Shown in pieces: positions 48,705 through 60,533 of a stretch of 64,000 nucleotides of DNA. The translations under genes were made by a program, and so were the position numbers. The stretch is from Deinococcus rubellus (GTDB taxonomy: Bacteria > Deinococcota > Deinococci > Deinococcales > Deinococcaceae), in assembly GCF_025244745.1 (NCBI RefSeq), contig NZ_CP104213.1:124001-188000 (forward strand). The letters are read 5' to 3'. The notes below the pieces were generated by a model. That model ran no database searches. It saw nothing but the letters and a program-made list of their open reading frames with translations, and was not told where the DNA came from. Each line of letters begins with the position of its first letter. Positions within the stretch are counted from its first letter, which is position 1.

Positions 48705-50206
48705 CCCGCCTGCTCCTCATTCCCCCCGACACCCGCCCGGTCACGCTGGCGCTACCCACCCTGCTGGCCCAGATGGTCGGCGCGGAAGTCGGCGTACCGC
48801 CGCAGAAAGCGCTGCCGCACTTCTTCACCCCCGGTGATCCCGGCAAGCTGCGCGAGTGGCTGCTCAAAATGGCTCCCCAGAGCGACATTCTGGTGGTGTG
48901 CCTGGAAACCCTGACGCTCGGGGGCATGATTCCGGCCCGGCGCGTCTCGGACCCGCTCGGCGACGTGCTGGCACGGCTGGAGGTGCTGCGCGAGGTGCGG
49001 GCGCTCCATCCGGCGCTCAGCATTTACGCCTTCGGTGTGGTGGTGCGCGTCGCCCACGACAACGACCCACACGAGGAAAAACCCTACTACGGGCAGTGGG
49101 GCCGCGAGCTGCGCGCTTACGGGGTGGCCCTCGACCAGCTGGCCCGTCACGGCGAGGGCGAGCGCCCCGCGCTGGACGCGGCCCAGGCGGTCCTGCCCGC
49201 CGAGATTCTGGCCGACTGGCTGGGCACCCGGCAGCGCAACCACGCCCTGCATCTGACCGCGCTGGAGCTGGTCAAGGCGGGCGTCATCGAGCACCTGTGC
49301 CTGACCCTGGACGACACCGCTGAGTATGGCCTGGCCGCCCTGGACCGCCGCGCCCTGGAAGCCAGGACGGACGCCCTGGAACTCTGGAGCCGGGTGGACA
49401 TCTACCCCGGAGCCGACGAGGTGCCCTGTACCCTGATCGCCCGCGCCCTGTGCCCACAGCCGCAACGTGCCTGGGTCGTCTACAGCGGCCTGAACGGGCC
49501 GCAGGCTGGCCTGCTCTACGAGGACCGCCCCGCCGGGGAACTGGTGCGCGCCCAGTTGCGGGCGGCGGGCTGCCAACTGGCCGACACGCCGGGCGAGGCC
49601 GACTTCGTGCTGATGGTCAACACGCCCGGCACGCGGCAGGCCAATACGCAACCGGATTTTGCCACGGTGGACACGGCCCAGCGCCACCTGCCCGCCTTCG
49701 TGGACCGACTGGCCGAGGAGCTGAACGCCGGACACCGGGTGGCCCTGGCCGACATCGCCTACCCCAACGGCGCGGAGCGGCGGCTGTGGGTCATGCTCCA
49801 GCCGCTGCCGCTGTCCCAGTTGGCGGCGTACTCGGCCTGGAACACGGCGGGCAACACCCTGGGCAGCGCCGTCGCCTTCGGCAAGCTCTCGGGGCAGGTC
49901 GTGAACCGCGCCGCGCAGATGCAGGCCCTCCTGTCGCAGATGGTGGACGACGCGCTGTATCAGGCGTTCGTACGGGCCGAGGTGCGCGCAAGGCTGCACC
50001 AGCCCAGCCCCTACGACCTGGGCGAGCAGCGGGCGGTGGCAGAGCAGCACCTCCAGCAACTCATCACGCCGATGATCGAAAACCTGTGGGCGCGGCAGTT
50101 CTCGGGCAGCGGTCTGGAGTTAAGTGTGGGCAAGGCGCATCTGGCCTGGCCGAGATTGTTCACCGGGGTCTTTCCACTGGACGTCAGCGAATCAAAAACC
50201 AACTGA
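48701..50206 (+). CDS. Cytosolic DUF4127 protein
   Basis: The 501-residue protein begins MTRLLLIPPDTRPVTLALPT with no signal peptide and carries the DUF4127 landmarks ETLTLGGMIPARRVSDPLGD, VDIYPGADEVPCTLIARAL and AAYSAWNTAGNTLGSAVAFG. Conserved Asp/Arg/Glu clusters point to an enzyme, but I know of no assigned reaction. Its position as the last gene of the amino-sugar cluster, coupled to the esterase-like gene (GTG 48701 in GTGA), suggests it works on a product imported by the ABC system. A secreted paralogue lies at 21951-23234. Confidence 0.85.
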   Translation: MTRLLLIPPDTRPVTLALPTLLAQMVGAEVGVPPQKALPHFFTPGDPGKLREWLLKMAPQSDILVVCLETLTLGGMIPARRVSDPLGDVLARLEVLREVRALHPALSIYAFGVVVRVAHDNDPHEEKPYYGQWGRELRAYGVALDQLARHGEGERPALDAAQAVLPAEILADWLGTRQRNHALHLTALELVKAGVIEHLCLTLDDTAEYGLAALDRRALEARTDALELWSRVDIYPGADEVPCTLIARALCPQPQRAWVVYSGLNGPQAGLLYEDRPAGELVRAQLRAAGCQLADTPGEADFVLMVNTPGTRQANTQPDFATVDTAQRHLPAFVDRLAEELNAGHRVALADIAYPNGAERRLWVMLQPLPLSQLAAYSAWNTAGNTLGSAVAFGKLSGQVVNRAAQMQALLSQMVDDALYQAFVRAEVRARLHQPSPYDLGEQRAVAEQHLQQLITPMIENLWARQFSGSGLELSVGKAHLAWPRLFTGVFPLDVSESKTN

Positions 50207-50240
50207 AACCGCCGGAGCACTGGCCCCGGCGGTTTGGTTC
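50206..50240. terminator. Bidirectional terminator
   Basis: The stem AACCGCCGG/CCGGCGGTT (50207-50215 with 50226-50234) is followed by TTGGTT on the plus strand, and by TTTCAG on the minus strand. It separates the convergent DUF4127 and desaturase genes. Confidence 0.75.
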
Positions 50241-50255
50241 ACGGTGTTACGACTA

Positions 50256-51350
<1,095 letters not shown>

Positions 51351-51587
51351 AAGCGCTCCTTTGCTCGTCTCGCCGCGTGTGTAACCAAGCAGAACTGCTT
51401 TCCTGAGGCGGACGTGACATCACAATATCACCCTGCCCTGAGTCACAAATCCTCCTAACAGACAATTCGTCAGCAAGCGACGGGGCCTGAACCGGGTTCA
51501 ACATTTAGACGGCTAAGTTTCGGCTCGCTCCCGCAATATTTGTCCACTCATCCGTTCGCCTCCGGGCGCTTCGGCTAAACTGGCGGC

Positions 51588-52064
51588 ATGACGACCCCCA
51601 GCCCGACCGCGCCGCAAGTGGGCGACCTCGCGCCCGACTTCACCCTGCCCTCCACGGGCGGCGAGCCGGTGACGCTGAGTAGTTACCGGGGCCACAAGAA
51701 TGTGGTGCTGGTGTTTTACCCACTCGATTTCTCGCCCGTATGCAGCATGCAACTTCCCGAATACTCGGGTCGCCAAGACGATTTCGCCGAGGTGGACGCC
51801 GTGGTGCTGGGCATCAACCGCGACAGCCTGCACACCCACAAGGCCTGGGCCGCCGAGTACGGCATCGAGGTGCCGCTGCTGGCCGACATGAAGCTCGATG
51901 TGGCCCGCAGCTACGGTGTGGAGATCGAGGACCGCGCCATCTCGGGTCGGGCCGTGTTTCTGATCGACAAGGCGGGCAAACTGCGTTTCCGCTTCGTGGA
52001 GGAGAAGGCAGGCGACTACACCCTGCGGCCCGGCGAGGTGCTGAAAAAGATCAGGGAGCTGTAG
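51588..52064 (+). CDS. 1-Cys peroxiredoxin (AhpC/TSA family)
   Basis: [20 protein letters not shown] leads into the active site [20 protein letters not shown], with peroxidatic Cys52. No other Cys occurs in the 158 residues, so it must work as a 1-Cys (AhpE/BCP-like) enzyme that is reduced by an outside thiol. The family's PxxxT/SxxC site and a downstream Arg (about 119) are present. TAAACT (51576-51581) lies seven bases before ATG 51588 as a leaderless -10 box. Confidence 0.92.
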   Translation: MTTPSPTAPQVGDLAPDFTLPSTGGEPVTLSSYRGHKNVVLVFYPLDFSPVCSMQLPEYSGRQDDFAEVDAVVLGINRDSLHTHKAWAAEYGIEVPLLADMKLDVARSYGVEIEDRAISGRAVFLIDKAGKLRFRFVEEKAGDYTLRPGEVLKKIREL

Positions 52065-52068
52065 CGGC

Positions 52069-52401
52069 TCAATTCTCGCCTTCCTCCTGCATGGCTGTCC
52101 AGTCCTCCCAGGCCAGCGCCGGGATCAGGGCGAAGCTGCCCGCGAAGAGGGTAGCAATGGCCCCCGGCACCCGCACGGGCGTCTTGCCGCCCAGCACCAG
52201 ATACAGCGCCCCCAGCGTGCTCACCATACCGATGTCCATGAACATGATGCGGGCAAAGCTGCTGCGCTTCAGCGTCTCGGCGGTGCCCAGCTCGCCCGGA
52301 CGCCCACGCCCCAGCACCGCCGTCAAAACGAGCATGGCGTATAAGCTGGCGTAGAGCTTCAGGCGCGGCAGTCCGGGTCGGCGATACTGTTCTAGGTTCA
52401 T
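52069..52401 (-). CDS. Small membrane protein
   Basis: From ATG 52401 (MNLEQYRRPGLPRLKLYASL) the 110 residues have about three hydrophobic segments (LYASLYAMLVLTAVLG, FMDIGMVSTLGALYLVLGG and VPGAIATLFAGSFALIPALA). No motif beyond that is seen. It is convergent with the peroxiredoxin gene and divergent from the YgfZ-like gene. The function is unknown. Confidence 0.65.
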   Translation of the reverse strand: MNLEQYRRPGLPRLKLYASLYAMLVLTAVLGRGRPGELGTAETLKRSSFARIMFMDIGMVSTLGALYLVLGGKTPVRVPGAIATLFAGSFALIPALAWEDWTAMQEEGEN

Positions 52402-52462
52402 GCCCCAGGGTACACACTTCGGCTGCACAGTTGGGCCGCGCGGCTTGGCTTAGGATTTCCCC

Positions 52463-53341
52463 ATGACCGTCTTCACCCGCCTGCCTTCCAGCGCCCTGCG
52501 CCTGACCGGAGCAGACCGGCTCGACTTCGTGCAGGGCCAGATGACCAACAACCTCAAGGCCGCACCGACCCCCGGCATGGTGCCCGCCTGCTTCCTGAAC
52601 CACAAGGGCCAGATCGAGTTCTTCGCCCACATCTACAAGCGTGAGCAGGACATCTACCTGCATCTGGCCGAGGGCCAGGCCCCCGCGCTGGCCGCCCGCT
52701 TGCGCAAGTACATCATCTTCGACGCGGTGGAGGTGCAGGACGTGACGGACCAGCTCGCCAGCCTGCATGTCTGGAGCGAGGCCGTGCCGGGCTGGGACGC
52801 GGCGGGGGGAGCCGTGCAGACGTTTGAGCTGGGCGGCGGCTCAGTGCTGGCCGGACAGATTGACCGCACGGGCATGCCGGGCCTGGACCTGCACTATCTG
52901 CGGCGGCACGAGGCGACGCTGCTGGCTGCCCTGAACACTGATGAGAACTCCCACGCCGAGCTGCCCTTTGCTGATCTGGAGGCGGCCCGCGTCCGCGCCG
53001 GAATCAGCGACGTGACCCAGGACGGCTGGACCGGGTTGCTGCCGCAGGAAGTCGGACTGGACAGCGCCATGAGTTACCGCAAGGGCTGCTACGTGGGCCA
53101 GGAGATCATGGCCCGGCTGGAAGCACGCGGCAACACCCGCTATCACTTGGCCCAGCTCAGCGGCGAAGCCTTGCCCGCCCACACCGACATTCTGCTGGGC
53201 GGCAAGCTGGTGGGGCGCACCGGCAGCAGCGTGGGCGACCTGGCGCTGGCCCGCCTCCGCAAAGACGTGCCGCCGGACGCCATGCTGGAAGTCGGGGGCG
53301 TCATGGCCCGCCTGGAGACGCCTGCCGTGAGCGCCGGGTAA
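52463..53341 (+). CDS. ygfZ: YgfZ/GcvT-like folate-binding protein
   Basis: YgfZ-family proteins bind tetrahydrofolate and support iron-sulfur enzymes. The hallmark K-G-C-Y-x-G-Q-E motif is present in [20 protein letters not shown]. The N-terminus has [20 protein letters not shown], typical of the GcvT fold. The 292 residues are normal for the shorter bacterial forms. TAGGAT (52451-52456) ends six bases before ATG 52463, giving a leaderless transcript. Confidence 0.88.
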   Translation: MTVFTRLPSSALRLTGADRLDFVQGQMTNNLKAAPTPGMVPACFLNHKGQIEFFAHIYKREQDIYLHLAEGQAPALAARLRKYIIFDAVEVQDVTDQLASLHVWSEAVPGWDAAGGAVQTFELGGGSVLAGQIDRTGMPGLDLHYLRRHEATLLAALNTDENSHAELPFADLEAARVRAGISDVTQDGWTGLLPQEVGLDSAMSYRKGCYVGQEIMARLEARGNTRYHLAQLSGEALPAHTDILLGGKLVGRTGSSVGDLALARLRKDVPPDAMLEVGGVMARLETPAVSAG

Positions 53342-53351
53342 GCTTGTCGGC

Positions 53352-53807
53352 ATGAGTGTGCCGGACCCGCTTCACAACACCACTTCACCTGCCACGCCAC
53401 CCCCGCCCGCCACCTTTGGGCGGCTGCGCGGGCTATACCTGCTGGGACTGGGGGCACTGGCGCTGCCGGGAGTGCTGATCGGGCTGCCTATGGGGTTCGC
53501 GCTGCGCCCCGGCTGGGGACCCGGCATCACCTGGCTACTGGTCGGTGTGGCGCTGCTGTGCTCGCTGCTGAGCCTGACCCTGGCCTGGCGGCAGTCCCGC
53601 AGCCCTGAACCCGGCAGTACCCTCAGCGCCGCCGTGCTGCTGGCCTCGGCCCCCGCCGTACCGCTGCTGATGGCCTGCGCCCTATGGCGGCGCTCGGACG
53701 CACTGCTGCTGCTGCTGCCGCTGAGCACTCTGGCCCTGATCGCGGGCTGGGCGCTGCTGCGAGGCTGGGCCGTGCCGGTTGCTGGCAGTCCGGAGCGGGC
53801 GCAGTAG
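53352..53807 (+). CDS. Hypothetical membrane protein
   Basis: The 151 residues contain about four hydrophobic helices (LYLLGLGALALPGVLIGLPM, ITWLLVGVALLCSLLSLTLA, AAVLLASAPAVPLLMACALW and ALLLLLPLSTLALIAGWALL). No known family signature is seen. TAAGCT (53339-53344), which overlaps the end of the ygfZ gene, lies seven bases before ATG 53352, so the gene may have its own leaderless promoter. Confidence 0.7.
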   Translation: MSVPDPLHNTTSPATPPPPATFGRLRGLYLLGLGALALPGVLIGLPMGFALRPGWGPGITWLLVGVALLCSLLSLTLAWRQSRSPEPGSTLSAAVLLASAPAVPLLMACALWRRSDALLLLLPLSTLALIAGWALLRGWAVPVAGSPERAQ

Positions 53808-53846
53808 AGGGCTAGACCAGCGGGCAGGCCCGGCACCGAGCGCCCA

Positions 53847-55319
53847 CTATTCCAGACGGCCCAGTGCGGTCCGCGCTTCCTCGACCTCATTCCAGGGAAT
53901 CGTCTCGCCTTCGCGCTCCAGGGTTTCCTCGGGGCCTTTTCCGGCCAGCAGCACCGTGTCGCCGGGCCCGGCCAGCCGCACCGCGTGGCGAATGGCGTGC
54001 TGCCGGTCCGGGATGATGCAGTAATTGGCCCGCCCCGCACCCTTCGCGCCCAGCGCCATCGCTGTCAGAATTTCGGCGAGTGGAGTATCGCGGCAGTCTT
54101 CCTCGGTGAAGATGGCCTCGTCGGCCAGCCGGGTGGCGACCTCACCCAGCGGGCCGCGCTTGCCGGGGTCGCGCGGCCCGCCCGCCGCACCGATTACCAC
54201 GATCAGTTGGCCGCGCGTGGTGGTGCGCAGGGTGCCCAGGGCTTTTTCCAGACTCGGCGGCGTGTGGGCGAAATCCACGATGACCCTCGGCCCCAGCGCG
54301 GGCGAGGGACCCACCGGGCTGGCGACAAGTTCCATGCGGCCCGGCACGCCCCCGAACTTCGCCAGGCCGAGGACGAGCTGTTCGGCGGTGGCCCCCAGCT
54401 GGTGCGCCGCCGCCATCGCTGCCAGTGCGTTGCCGACATTGAAGCGGCCAATCATCGGCAAAAAGGCCGCAAACGTTCCGGCGGGCGAGCGAACCTCGAA
54501 GGCCAGGCCGCCGGATTGCTCCTCGATCTGGTGGGCCTGCCAGTCGGCGGGATGGCCCCCCTCGCTGTAAGTCACGTGAGGTCCCAGCTTGAGCCGCGCT
54601 GTCCAGGGATCGTCGGCATTGAGCACTGCGAAGGGCGCGCGCTCGATCAGTTTGCGCTTCTCGACAAAATAACTCTCCATATCACCGTGAAAGTCAAGGT
54701 GCTCGCGGCTCAGGTGGGTCCAGACGGCCACATCCCAGGCCACCGCCCGCACCCGCTCCAGGGCCAGGGCGTGGCTGCTGGCTTCCAGCACCGCCGCCTG
54801 CACCCCAGTGGCCGCGAGTTCGCGCAGGGTGGCCTGTACCTGCGGCGCTTCGGGGGTGGTGAAATGGGCCGGAAAGTGACGCGTTTCCCCGTCACTGAGC
54901 TGGTAGCCCACCGTGCTCAGGAGGCCGGTGGACAGGCCTGCCGAGCGCAGCAGGTGGACAGTCAGCCAGCTGGTGGTGGTCTTGCCGTCGGTGCCGGTTA
55001 CACCCACCACCTTCAGGGCACGGCTGGGATGGCCTTCCAGCTCGGCGGCCAGATCAGCCAGTGCAGCGCGGGCGTCCGGCACGGTGACGTAGGGCAGCGG
55101 GCAGGGGTCCGGCAGCGGCCAGCCCTCACCGAAGATTGCCGCCGCACCCTGCTGAGCTGCCTGCGCCGCGAAGCTGTGGCCGTCTACTCGCGCGCCGCGA
55201 ATCGCCACGAACGCCGCGCCTGGCGTGACCCAGGCGGCGTTGTGGGTTACAGCCAGAATGTCGGGGTTCTCGGCAGGGGCACTCAGGCTCAGGGCAATGC
55301 AGAGATCAGCGAGGTGCAT
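53847..55319 (-). CDS. murE: UDP-N-acetylmuramyl-tripeptide synthetase
   Basis: MurE adds the third amino acid to UDP-MurNAc-L-Ala-D-Glu. The ATP site VTGTDGKTTT (107-116), EASSHALALERV, NADDPWTARL and FAHTPPSLEKALGTLR are all present in 490 residues. The amino-acid specificity motif, DNPR in meso-diaminopimelate enzymes, is replaced here by EEDCRDTPLAEI, which agrees with a different third residue. Deinococcus uses L-ornithine, so ornithine is the likely substrate. TAGTCT on the minus strand, eight bases upstream of ATG 55319, fits a leaderless -10 box. Confidence 0.92.
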   Translation of the reverse strand: MHLADLCIALSLSAPAENPDILAVTHNAAWVTPGAAFVAIRGARVDGHSFAAQAAQQGAAAIFGEGWPLPDPCPLPYVTVPDARAALADLAAELEGHPSRALKVVGVTGTDGKTTTSWLTVHLLRSAGLSTGLLSTVGYQLSDGETRHFPAHFTTPEAPQVQATLRELAATGVQAAVLEASSHALALERVRAVAWDVAVWTHLSREHLDFHGDMESYFVEKRKLIERAPFAVLNADDPWTARLKLGPHVTYSEGGHPADWQAHQIEEQSGGLAFEVRSPAGTFAAFLPMIGRFNVGNALAAMAAAHQLGATAEQLVLGLAKFGGVPGRMELVASPVGPSPALGPRVIVDFAHTPPSLEKALGTLRTTTRGQLIVVIGAAGGPRDPGKRGPLGEVATRLADEAIFTEEDCRDTPLAEILTAMALGAKGAGRANYCIIPDRQHAIRHAVRLAGPGDTVLLAGKGPEETLEREGETIPWNEVEEARTALGRLE

Positions 55320-55394
55320 AGAGCTTCAGACTAACGGCTGCGGGTGAGGCGGGTCTAGCCTCAGGCAGAAGCGGCCAGGTTTTAAACTCCAGGT

Positions 55395-56022
55395 ATGCCC
55401 GAAGTCAAGCCCCAGAACTATAAAAGCGCCGAGCGGCTCAAAACGTTTACCGACGGCGTGGTCGCCATTGCCCTGACCCTGCTGGTGCTGCCCCTGGTCG
55501 ACTCGGTACCCGAAGCGGCCCGCCAGCAGCTCACGGCAGTGGTCTGGCTGCATCATTACTACCATCAGTTGCTGGGATTCGCCGTCAGTTTTCTGGTGGT
55601 CATGGCCTTCTGGCTCAACCACCACAATCTGTTCGAGTATGTTGCCCGCGTTTCGCCCCTGCTGATGCGCCTGAATTTCGCCTGGATGTTTACCATTATC
55701 TTCCTGCAACTGCCGTCGGCACTGCTGTGGGCCGTACCCACCGACCGTTCCATCCTTGCGCTGTACATCGGCACCATGTGGCTGGGTTCGGTCTCTCTGA
55801 CGCTGATGGACTGGTTGGTGTACAGGACGCCAGAGCTGCAACATGCCGAACATTCGCTGCCCCGCACCCATCTGCTGATCTCGCTGACGACGACTCTGCT
55901 CTATCTGGCAGCTGACGCTGGCGCTACTGTTTCCAGGGCTGAGCTACTACCCTCTGCTGCTCTTACTCCTGACCAGGCCACTGCGAAGCCTGATCCTGAA
56001 GCGCGAGAACCGCCGCCCATAG
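55395..56022 (+). pseudogene. TMEM175-like potassium channel protein, frameshifted at the C-terminus
   Basis: The N-terminus AERLKTFTDGVVAIALTLLV has the R-x3-F-T/S-D-G motif of the TMEM175 (DUF1211) family of potassium channels. Further helices include LLGFAVSFLVVMAFWLNHHN and NFAWMFTIIFLQLPSALLWA. After LLISLTTTLLYLA (about 55905) the frame degrades into a hydrophilic tail ending at 56075. One base over, the sequence reads LTLALLFPGLSYYPLLLLLL and ends LKRENRRP at 56022, a convincing last helix. A single-base indel near 55900-55912 is therefore likely, real or from sequencing. Confidence 0.7.
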
Positions 56023-56045
56023 ATCAGGCGCTCCACATTCATACT

Positions 56046-56235
56046 GTTGACCACATTGCTGGCCCTGATCGGTAACCCGGCCCCGGCTGTCTGTCCCCGA
56101 ACGTCCAGACAACCGCAGCACCTCGCCCACCGCACTGCTGCTGAACTTTGCCCTGCGCCCCAGCGAAGACCCGGTGGCCGCTGCAAAAGGCTGCGGCCAG
56201 GCGCTTCCCGTCTACCGAAGCAGCGGCAGCCCGTA
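56046..56235 (+). pseudogene. Possible small frameshifted ORF
   Basis: The stretch begins LLTTLLALIGNPAPAV, like a signal peptide. One frame over it continues RPDNRSTSPTALLLNFALRP, then SEDPVAAAKGCGQALPVYRS, ending at 56235. The halves are not in one frame, and the end overlaps the convergent kinase gene. It may be a remnant. Support is weak. Confidence 0.2.
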
Positions 56236-56835
56236 GCCGCGCGCCTCCACCTGGGCGCAGACCCAGCCGAAGGCCGCCGGGTCGTGGACGAAATCGTACT
56301 CGTCGCCGGGCACGCGGATCACCGGGCTGTGGTCGTACTGATCGGCCCAGCGGGCGTAGAGCCTGTTGAGGTCAGCCAGATACGCTTCGGGAATGCTCTG
56401 CTCGTACTCGCGCCCGCGCACGGCGATGCGGCTTCGCAGGGTCGGCAGCGAGGCGTCGATGTGAATCAGCAGATCCGGCACCCGCAGGGCAGGCAGAATG
56501 CCCCGGTAGAGACCCAGATAGGTGTCCCAGTCGCGGGCCTGCATCTGGCCGCCCTCGTAGAGGTTGCGGGCGAACACCCCAGCATCCTCGAACACGGTGC
56601 GGTCCTGAATGACGTACATGGCCCCATTGACCAGACTCAGGTGCTGCTCCAGACGTTTACTCAGAAAGTAGATCTGCGAGTGAAACGAGTAGCGCCGCAT
56701 GTCCTGGTAGAAGTCTTCGAGGTAAGGGTTCTCGGCGTAGGGTTCGTAGACCGGACGCAGGCCGTAGCGCTCCGAGAGCATCCGGGTCAGGCTGCTCTTG
56801 CCGCTGCCGATGTTGCCGCTGACCGCCACGTACAT
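56212..56835 (-). CDS. Deoxynucleoside kinase
   Basis: A P-loop kinase of the dCK/dGK/dAK family (207 residues): [20 protein letters not shown], the ENPYLEDFYQDMRRYSFHSQ helix, and the D-R-S/T signature in YVIQDRTVFEDAGVFARNLY. The lid region is RIAVRGREYEQSIPEAYLAD. Such enzymes salvage purine deoxynucleosides to monophosphates. Its start overlaps the stop of the paralogous kinase upstream (TGATG), so the two form a coupled pair, probably with complementary deoxyadenosine and deoxyguanosine preferences. Which is which cannot be told here. Confidence 0.9.
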   Translation of the reverse strand: MYVAVSGNIGSGKSSLTRMLSERYGLRPVYEPYAENPYLEDFYQDMRRYSFHSQIYFLSKRLEQHLSLVNGAMYVIQDRTVFEDAGVFARNLYEGGQMQARDWDTYLGLYRGILPALRVPDLLIHIDASLPTLRSRIAVRGREYEQSIPEAYLADLNRLYARWADQYDHSPVIRVPGDEYDFVHDPAAFGWVCAQVEARGYGLPLLR

Positions 56836-57446
56836 CAGCCGATCACTGGCGTGAAATTCAGGGCCGCGTCGATGCGTGCCAGCAGTTCGCGCTCATGTTC
56901 GGGATTGCCCACGAAATCCAGGTGATCGGCGCTGACTTCCAGCACCCGGCCCGGATAGCTGCGGAAATACTCGTCGTAGCGCCGGGTCAGCTCGGCCAGG
57001 TAGGCGGCGGGCATGGCGTCCTCGAAGGGCCGCTGCCGCAGGGCGATGCGCCGCAGCAGCTCATCCGGCTCGGCCCGCAGGTAGATCACCAGATCCGGCA
57101 CCGGCAATCTAGGGCTGAGGTGGCCGTAAAGGTCCTGGTACAGCGCGAACTCGGCGTCTTTGAGGTTCATGGCCGCGAAGATAAAGTCCTTGTCGAACAG
57201 GTAGTCGCCCACCACGTTCTGACTGAACAGCCCCGCCTGACTGATACTTGAGAGCTGCTTGAAGCGGAACAGCAGAAAGTAGACCTGCACCTGAAAGGCG
57301 TAACTCTCGGGCGACTCGTAGAAGCGGGCCAGGAAGGGATTTTCCTCCACCACTTCGAGGTGCAGCTCCGCGCCGTAGCGCGCCGAGAGCCGCCCGGAGA
57401 GGCTGGTCTTTCCGACACCGATGGGGCCTTCGACAACCACGTACAT
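56835..57446 (-). CDS. Deoxynucleoside kinase (paralogue)
   Basis: Similar to the downstream kinase: [20 protein letters not shown] (P-loop), [20 protein letters not shown], and [20 protein letters not shown] in the lid. A notable change is [20 protein letters not shown], in which the D-R-S motif region reads D-Y-L-F-D-K, as in the dGK-like subgroup of Gram-positive pairs. ATG 57446 is used; a much longer frame upstream would cross the rpsO promoter and coding region antisense. The product is 203 residues. Confidence 0.9.
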   Translation of the reverse strand: MYVVVEGPIGVGKTSLSGRLSARYGAELHLEVVEENPFLARFYESPESYAFQVQVYFLLFRFKQLSSISQAGLFSQNVVGDYLFDKDFIFAAMNLKDAEFALYQDLYGHLSPRLPVPDLVIYLRAEPDELLRRIALRQRPFEDAMPAAYLAELTRRYDEYFRSYPGRVLEVSADHLDFVGNPEHERELLARIDAALNFTPVIG

Positions 57447-57476
57447 GCCCGGCAAGATAGCGTCTGGCCGCCGGGC

Positions 57477-57506
57477 TTGCCGCGCTTTGCCGCCACCTGC
57501 TACACT
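57477..57506 (+). promoter_or_regulatory. Promoter of rpsO
   Basis: TTGCCG (57477-57482), an 18-base spacer and TACACT (57501-57506) lie about 75 bases upstream of rpsO, leaving a GC-rich leader in which S15 autoregulation could take place. Confidence 0.45.
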
Positions 57507-57581
57507 CGGCTTTGCCGCCGCGACGGGAGGGGACTTCCCTTGACTGAACCGGGCCGGACACCAAACAGAAGAAGGTACACC

Positions 57582-57863
<282 letters not shown>

Positions 57864-57879
57864 GTCGAAACCAACGAAC

Positions 57880-57912
57880 GCCGCCTGGGAGTACTCCTGG
57901 GCGGTTTTTTTG
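57880..57912 (+). terminator. Terminator of rpsO
   Basis: The stem CCGCCTGGGAG/CTCCTGGGCGG (57881-57891 with 57894-57904) is followed by TTTTTTT. Confidence 0.85.
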
Positions 57913-57955
57913 TGGCTTGTGGGAACAGAAGCCGCCCAACCGCTAAGCTCAACCC

Positions 57956-59215
<1,260 letters not shown>

Positions 59216-59237
59216 GCCACTCGGATGGGGAGCCGAT

Positions 59238-59266
59238 TTGACAAGCCTGAAGATGGCCCCTATACT
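59238..59266 (+). promoter_or_regulatory. Consensus promoter of the tRNA cluster
   Basis: TTGACA (59238-59243), exactly 17 bases, then TATACT (59261-59266). This is the best sigma-70-type promoter in the window. It lies about 50 bases ahead of tRNA-Ser(UGA) and probably drives all three tRNA genes. Confidence 0.85.
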
Positions 59267-59315
59267 CCCTTACGCATCCGGAGAAGCCTCTTTGATGCGC
59301 CCCGCCGCCGCGCGT

Positions 59316-59403
<88 letters not shown>

Positions 59404-59432
59404 ACGAAACGGGCCAGCCCAGCAAGACCGCT

Positions 59433-59523
59433 GGAGAGATGGGTGAGTGGCTGAAACCCCAGTCCTGCTAAGACTGTATACCTCACAAGGGTATCGAGAG
59501 TTCGAATCTCTCTCTCTCCGCCA
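59433..59523 (+). tRNA. tRNA-Ser (anticodon GCU)
   Basis: Acceptor GGAGAGA with TCTCTCC, anticodon loop CTGCTAA (GCU), a long variable arm (ATACCTC...GGGTAT), the T-arm GAGTTCGAATCTC and encoded CCA. Confidence 0.95.
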
Positions 59524-59526
59524 TAG

Positions 59527-59603
<77 letters not shown>

Positions 59604-59605
59604 AA

Positions 59606-59636
59606 AGAAAGCCCCTCCTAGAGGGGCTTTTCTCGT
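59606..59636 (+). terminator. Terminator of the tRNA operon
   Basis: The stem AAAGCCCCTC/GAGGGGCTTT (59608-59617 with 59621-59630) is followed by TCTCGTTTT. Confidence 0.8.
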
Positions 59637-59760
59637 TTTGGCGAAGGGTCACTAACGGCTTGAAATCGTCACTTCGCAACTACCGCGCAACTACTCAGGG
59701 TCGGGAGGGTCGGGAGAACACCCTATTTCAGGTTTTCTCCGGAGCAGTTAAAAGTCAGCC

Positions 59761-60231
59761 TCACGCCTCCACCTGCCGTAAGCCTGCCTCGCTTGAGGGC
59801 TCACAGCTCGCCATAACCGCGAAGATCAAGGCCATGTCCTCCGAAGAGGAAGCCTCAGCTAGGAGGCGAGTCAAGCCCTCTGCAGACACAGCAGGCGCTG
59901 AAAGCAAGTGCTTTGGCCAGATACGGACGTTGTGCTCCAAGTAGTAGCCTTCCACCTTCCATAGCCACCCCCATAAACGGGGCGCACTTTCCCACCATTT
60001 GGCAAGGGCAGCCCCTCGCGCCAAGAAGCTGGGCAACTCCCCAGCGAAGTACGCAGCGGCCCACTCTTGGTGTAGCGGGTCCAGCAACTCAAAGCGTTGC
60101 TCTCCGGCTGCATCACCGCTCCGCCTCCAATTCAAGATGGCTGCACGGTGCCACTCCGCCCATGCCGCATGCCAGCGTTCTTGATTGTCACCACTGAGCT
60201 TGTCCACCCGCCTGCGGATAGAGGCGGTCAT
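59761..60231 (-). CDS. Hypothetical protein of the integrated element
   Basis: This 156-residue protein (MTASIRRRVDKLSGDNQERW...) is rich in Trp (about ten) and Ala, soluble-looking, and has no family I recognise. It overlaps the preceding 101-residue gene by ATGA and is the last of a three-gene coupled set (60530-61459, 60228-60533 and this one). Its place at the edge of the element, next to the tRNA attachment site, is where cargo genes are often found. Confidence 0.6.
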   Translation of the reverse strand: MTASIRRRVDKLSGDNQERWHAAWAEWHRAAILNWRRSGDAAGEQRFELLDPLHQEWAAAYFAGELPSFLARGAALAKWWESAPRLWGWLWKVEGYYLEHNVRIWPKHLLSAPAVSAEGLTRLLAEASSSEDMALIFAVMASCEPSSEAGLRQVEA

Positions 60232-60533
60232 TCTGACTCCTGCTCGGCATCAGAACGCTCAAGTTCAGCCGCTTCCAAGTCAGCTACCCTAGCTTCCATC
60301 TCTCCCACTTCCAAGACCTTCAATAAGGCAGCACTCGTTTGGCTGAGGGCATGTATGGCCTTGAGCTTAATCAACTTGTCGGCATCTTCCAGCAGAGCTT
60401 CCGCAGTGGAGAGCGCCTTGTTCAAAGCGTTGGTGATACGAGTCAAGTCCACAGGCAGGTTATTAGCGCGGTTCTGAATTCGGCCAATGTATTGACGCCT
60501 GCCGACTGACCCCCTCCCTTTCGCCGGAGTCAT
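60228..60533 (-). CDS. Small helical protein of the integrated element
   Basis: A 101-residue, charged, mostly helical protein. The N-terminus is basic (MTPAKGRGSVGRRQYIGRIQ) and the rest forms a heptad-like helix (LNKALSTAEALLEDADKLIK and VLEVGEMEARVADLEAAELE). It could bind DNA through the basic end, as some small packaging or replication accessory proteins do, but no family is identified. It overlaps both neighbours by ATGA, so it is co-translated with them. Confidence 0.6.
   Translation of the reverse strand: MTPAKGRGSVGRRQYIGRIQNRANNLPVDLTRITNALNKALSTAEALLEDADKLIKLKAIHALSQTSAALLKVLEVGEMEARVADLEAAELERSDAEQESE

Noticed and set aside
48752..50059. 435-codon minus-strand frame opposite the cytosolic DUF4127 gene
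   Set aside because: Shadow frame rich in Gly, Gln and His; the plus strand is coding by motif conservation with the paralogue.
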